Program-made: the position numbers and the translations under genes
Source: Caryophanales bacterium UBA3935
GTDB lineage: Bacteria; Bacillota_I; Bacilli_A; ML615J-28; CAG-698
Length of the DNA stretch: 7,469 nucleotides
NCBI GenBank assembly: GCA_002385755.1
Contig: DGED01000065.1
Span: 50,359-57,827, forward strand
Direction of reading: 5' to 3'
The notes under the pieces: model-generated
The model's database searches: none
Told to the model about the DNA's origin: nothing
What the model saw: only the letters and a program-made list of their open reading frames with translations
Shown: one piece after another, positions 4,672 through 7,469 of the stretch
Layout: every line of letters starts with the position of its first letter
How positions within the stretch are numbered: the stretch's first letter is position 1

Positions 4672-7290
4672 CTATTTTTCGTATTCGCTAAGCAACCTTT
4701 CGATTTCTTCTTTTTGTTTCAAGTAATCGGCGAGTTTTTCCCTTTCAATCGCGATCTTATCCGCCGGCGCTTTTTGAATAAACTTCTCGTTCGAAAGCAA
4801 ACTCCGGCAACGCGCGATTTCCGCTTCCGTCTTTTCAAGGCTCGCCCTTAGTTTCGCCTTTTCTTCCTCAATGTTTACAAGCTGGGCCATGGGAACGGCG
4901 ACGGTCAAGGCCGGGTAAACGACGAGCGCCTTGCCGGTCGTCTCAATCGCTTTCCCGCCAAAAGTAATCTCGCGGTAGTTCGCGAACCGCTTTATAAAAG
5001 GAAGATGCGCTTCGATTAAGGCGACTGTCTCTCGATCCCGCGCCTCGATTTCCAAATCGACGGGCTTGTGGTAAGAGACGTTCTTCTCGGCGCGGATGCC
5101 GCGGACGGCGGTAATGATATCATAAATAATCTCGGCGCGGCTCGCGTCGGGAAAATCAAATTCCGGACGCGCTTCCGGCCAGGGGGCGACCGTGATGCTT
5201 CCCGGGTTAAAACGTTGGTATATTTCCTCGGTCACAAACGGCATGATCGGGTGAAGCAATTTCAAAACCGCGGTCAAGACATAAGCCAGGACGGCGCAGG
5301 TAGATTGCATTTGCTTTTTATCATCGCCCGAAAAGACGACTTTCGTTAGCTCGAGATACCAGGAAGCAAAATCATCCCAAACAAATTTATATATCGGCCG
5401 CGTCGCTTCGCCGAACTCGTATTTATCAAAGTTTTCGTCGGCCGACCTAATCGTCTCGTTTAGCCGCGAAAGAATCCAGCGGTCAAAAAGCGTGAGTTTT
5501 TCCTTCGCTATCGGCCGGCCGTCGTAGCCCGCGGTCGCGAAATTAAGACCGATATAACGCGAGATATTCCAGATTTTATTGATATAGTTCCACGCGGCCT
5601 CGACTTTCTCCTCGGAGAAACGCAAATCAAGGCCCGGGGTCGCCGCGGTGCTTAAGAAATAGCGGAGACTGTCCATTCCGTAACGGGCGTGGATATCATG
5701 AATCTCGATATAATTACCGAGCGATTTGCTTACCTTCCTTCCCTTTTCGTCGCGGATTAACCCATGAATCAAAACGTCGCGGAAAGGGCGGACGCCAAGA
5801 AAATGCTTCGACTGGAAAGCCATCCGCGCGACCCAGAAGAAAATGATGTCATAAGCGGTAACCAAAACGTCGGTGGGGAAATATCTTTCTAAATCGGGCG
5901 CCTTCTCGGGCCAACCAAGCGTCGAGAACGGCCAAAGGGCGCTAGAAAACCAGGTGTCAAGAACGTCCTCGTCCTGGACCCACCCTTCGCCTTTCGGGGC
6001 CTCGTGACCGACGCGAATCTCGTCGCCGCGATACCATGCCGGGATCCGGTGCCCCCACCATAACTGCCGGGAAATGCACCAGTCCTGAATATTCTCAAGC
6101 CATTCCGTGAAAGTCCTCTCAAAACGCTCGGGGAAGAAATGGATCTTTCCTTCCGTCCTCTGCATTTTCAAGACTTCTTCCGCCAGGCGCTCCATGGCGA
6201 CGAACCACTGCTTCGAAAGGCGCGGCTCGACGACTACCCCGGTCCTTTCGCTGTGCCCGACGGAGTGGATGATCTTCTCGATCTTTTGAAGCAACCCGTT
6301 TTCCTTTAATGCGGAAACAACGGCTTCACGGCAGGCGAAGCGCTCCATGCCCTCGTATTTCCCGGCGAGCGCGTTCATCGTGCCGTCCTCGTTCATGCAG
6401 TGCGGCATCGGCAGGTTATGCCGGAGCCCGACCTCAAAGTCATTGGGGTCGTGGGCCGGCGTGACCTTAACGATACCGGTCCCGTATTCGATATCGACAT
6501 AATCGTCGGCGATAACGGGGATTTTCCGGTCGGTTTCGGGAATGATAACCTCCCGCCCGATTAAATCGCGGAAACGCTCGTCCTCGGGGTTTACCATTAA
6601 AGCGACGTCGCCGAACATCGTTTCCGGACGGGTAGTGGCGACGGTCAAGCCGCCCTGAGTCCCGTCGGCGAAAGGATAAGTAATATAGTAAAGCGCCCCC
6701 TCGATTTCGTGATAGATTACCTCGATGTTGGATAGGGCCGTTTTGCTTTGAACGTCCCAATTGATAATCCGCTCGCCCCGGTAAATTAATCCTTCGTTAT
6801 AAAGCTGGATGAAGACCTCGTTAACGGCGCGATTAAGTCCCTCGTCGAGCGTGAACCGCTCGCGCGTGTAATCAAGGCTAAGGCCGATTATTTCCCATTG
6901 CTCACGGATAAAGGAAGCGTATTTTTCTTTCCACTCCCAACAGACCTCCAGAAAACGCTCGCGACCCATATCATACCGGTTTTGCCCTTTTTTTCTTAGA
7001 TCGGATTCAACCCGGGCTTGCGTCGCAATACTGGCGTGATCCATCCCCGGAAGATATAAGACGTCGTATCCTTGCATTCTTTTACGGCGGACGAGGATAT
7101 CCTGAAGCGTCGTGTTAAGGACGTGACCGATATGAAGTTTTCCCGTGATGTTCGGGGGCGGAATCACAATCGTATACGGTTTTTTGTTTTCGTCGCCGGC
7201 GGTAAAATAACCTTCTTTAATCCACCGCCGGTATTTGCCTTTCTCGACGGAATTAAAATCATACTTTGTCGGCAAATCTTTTAATTTCAT
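4672..7290 (-). CDS. valS: Valyl-tRNA synthetase
   Basis: An 872-residue class I aminoacyl-tRNA synthetase charging tRNA-Val. It shows PPPNITGKLHIGH with the HIGH motif at 53-56; the CP1 editing domain with TTRPET (219-224) and a GTGIVKVTPAHDPNDFEVG stretch (270-288), which hydrolyses Thr-tRNA-Val; WCISRQLWWGHRIPAWY (404-420); DVLDTWFSSALWPFSTLGWP (442-461); and KVSKS (519-523) in place of the more usual KMSKS. An anticodon-binding helical domain follows. The last about 70 residues (EEEKAKLRASLEKTEAEIARC onward) form the C-terminal coiled coil typical of bacterial ValRS. Length agrees with B. subtilis ValS (880). I chose ATG 7290 because GGAGGTG (7295-7301) lies 4 nt upstream and the reading frame matches the family start; the frame stays open to 7374 but that part is the T-box terminator region. 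Expression should rise when uncharged tRNA-Val accumulates. Confidence 0.98.
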   Translation of the reverse strand: MKLKDLPTKYDFNSVEKGKYRRWIKEGYFTAGDENKKPYTIVIPPPNITGKLHIGHVLNTTLQDILVRRKRMQGYDVLYLPGMDHASIATQARVESDLRKKGQNRYDMGRERFLEVCWEWKEKYASFIREQWEIIGLSLDYTRERFTLDEGLNRAVNEVFIQLYNEGLIYRGERIINWDVQSKTALSNIEVIYHEIEGALYYITYPFADGTQGGLTVATTRPETMFGDVALMVNPEDERFRDLIGREVIIPETDRKIPVIADDYVDIEYGTGIVKVTPAHDPNDFEVGLRHNLPMPHCMNEDGTMNALAGKYEGMERFACREAVVSALKENGLLQKIEKIIHSVGHSERTGVVVEPRLSKQWFVAMERLAEEVLKMQRTEGKIHFFPERFERTFTEWLENIQDWCISRQLWWGHRIPAWYRGDEIRVGHEAPKGEGWVQDEDVLDTWFSSALWPFSTLGWPEKAPDLERYFPTDVLVTAYDIIFFWVARMAFQSKHFLGVRPFRDVLIHGLIRDEKGRKVSKSLGNYIEIHDIHARYGMDSLRYFLSTAATPGLDLRFSEEKVEAAWNYINKIWNISRYIGLNFATAGYDGRPIAKEKLTLFDRWILSRLNETIRSADENFDKYEFGEATRPIYKFVWDDFASWYLELTKVVFSGDDKKQMQSTCAVLAYVLTAVLKLLHPIMPFVTEEIYQRFNPGSITVAPWPEARPEFDFPDASRAEIIYDIITAVRGIRAEKNVSYHKPVDLEIEARDRETVALIEAHLPFIKRFANYREITFGGKAIETTGKALVVYPALTVAVPMAQLVNIEEEKAKLRASLEKTEAEIARCRSLLSNEKFIQKAPADKIAIEREKLADYLKQKEEIERLLSEYEK

Positions 7291-7294
7291 AACG

Positions 7295-7301
7295 CACCTC
7301 C
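7295..7301 (-). promoter_or_regulatory. valS ribosome binding site
   Basis: GGAGGTG on the minus strand, perfectly complementary to the 16S rRNA tail, 4 nt before the ATG at 7288-7290. It lies after the T-box terminator and fixes the valS start outside the leader. Confidence 0.85.
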
Positions 7302-7303
7302 AT

Positions 7304-7333
7304 AAAAAAAAGTCCTTATCATTAGATAAGGAC
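7304..7333 (-). terminator. T-box intrinsic terminator before valS
   Basis: In the minus-strand transcript GUCCUUAUC (7333-7325) pairs perfectly with GAUAAGGAC (7320-7312) over a 4-nt loop, followed by eight U residues (7311-7304). The 5' arm of this stem is also the partner of GUAAGG (7358-7353) in the antiterminator, so the two structures exclude each other. Confidence 0.95.
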
Positions 7334-7469
7334 GAAATATTCCGCGGTACCACCTTACTTCGCAGGGAATACAAAAAAATCCCGGCGCGCTCAAATGCCT
7401 TTAACGCAAGGCGATACGGGTATTGCTACTAAAATTCGCGATACCGGCTCCAAGGCGACCTTCGCGACC
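7304..7469 (-). ncRNA. T-box riboswitch leader of valS (5' end outside window)
   Basis: The signature AAGGTGGTACCGCGGAA lies at 7340-7356 on the minus strand. Its bulge UGGU (7352-7349) can pair with an ACCA tRNA end, consistent with tRNA-Val having discriminator A73. Upstream are a stem III (GGGAUU at 7383-7378 with AUUCCC at 7370-7365), a CCCG...CGGG region with an inner GCCUU/AAGGC pairing (7418-7381) where the stem IIA/B element is expected, and a stem II (GGUAU at 7445-7441 with AUACC at 7423-7419) whose interior carries GAA (7437-7435) and AGUA (7430-7427), the S-turn signature. Stem I is cut by the window edge. GUC followed by G at 7459-7457 is the most plausible valine specifier given its spacing, but this cannot be proved from a partial stem I. 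Uncharged tRNA-Val binding favours the antiterminator and lets valS, and probably the HPt gene and folC, be transcribed. Confidence 0.95.

Noticed and set aside
7291..7374. In-frame upstream extension of valS by 28 residues from 7374.
   Set aside because: It translates the T-box motif and the terminator hairpin; a strong GGAGGTG site just before the ATG at 7290 and the normal family N-terminus fix the shorter start.
1..7469. CRISPR arrays, insertion sequences, tRNA or rRNA genes, attachment sites.
   Set aside because: No spaced direct repeats, transposase-like frames or RNA gene signatures other than the T-box were seen.

Overview
All genes in this window lie on the minus strand, so biological reading order runs from high to low coordinates: a valine-type T-box leader, valS, a small histidine-phosphotransfer (HPt) protein gene, folC, a membrane-anchored SPOR-domain gene, radC, a SpoIVFA-like gene and a SpoIVFB-like M50 protease gene. 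A promoter at the left edge points out of the window. The organism is almost certainly a member of the Bacillota. The evidence is the T-box riboswitch, Shine-Dalgarno sequences matching GGAGGTG, and a gene order that is a condensed version of the Bacillus subtilis valS-folC-comC-spoIIB-maf-radC-mreBCD-minCD-spoIVFA-spoIVFB-rplU region. The exact lineage cannot be read from the window; the compact proteins would fit a reduced or deep-branching Bacilli-type lineage.

Right part (4061-7469). The T-box leader has a recognisable S-turn stem II, a stem III, the T-box motif, and a terminator that competes with the antiterminator. It controls valS by sensing uncharged tRNA-Val. valS starts at 7290, not within the leader. 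The HPt gene starts 11 nt after valS, and folC starts inside the last 25 nt of the HPt gene, so the three are probably co-transcribed and coupled in translation.

Middle (2691-2807). The folC-SPOR gap holds a possible long-loop terminator for the valS-HPt-folC unit. Overlapping its U-tract is a strong housekeeping-type promoter (TTGACA-18-TATTAT) for the next unit.

Left part (1-2690). SPOR gene, radC, spoIVFA-like and spoIVFB-like genes follow with gaps of 46, 41 and 18 nt. The radC start codon is buried in a perfect 12-bp inverted repeat. A sequence resembling a sigma-E promoter lies just before the spoIVFA-like gene. In B. subtilis SpoIVFB is the intramembrane protease that activates pro-sigma-K, and SpoIVFA is its anchor and inhibitor; the pair and their position before the expected rplU promoter suggest an endospore programme, or its remnant, in this organism. 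Relative to B. subtilis, comC, maf, mreBCD and minCD are missing from the locus and an HPt gene has been gained.

The less expected features are the degenerate receiver-HPt protein in a tRNA synthetase/folate operon, the hairpin over the radC start, the SpoIVFB-like protease lacking the CBS domain, and the candidate sigma-E promoter.
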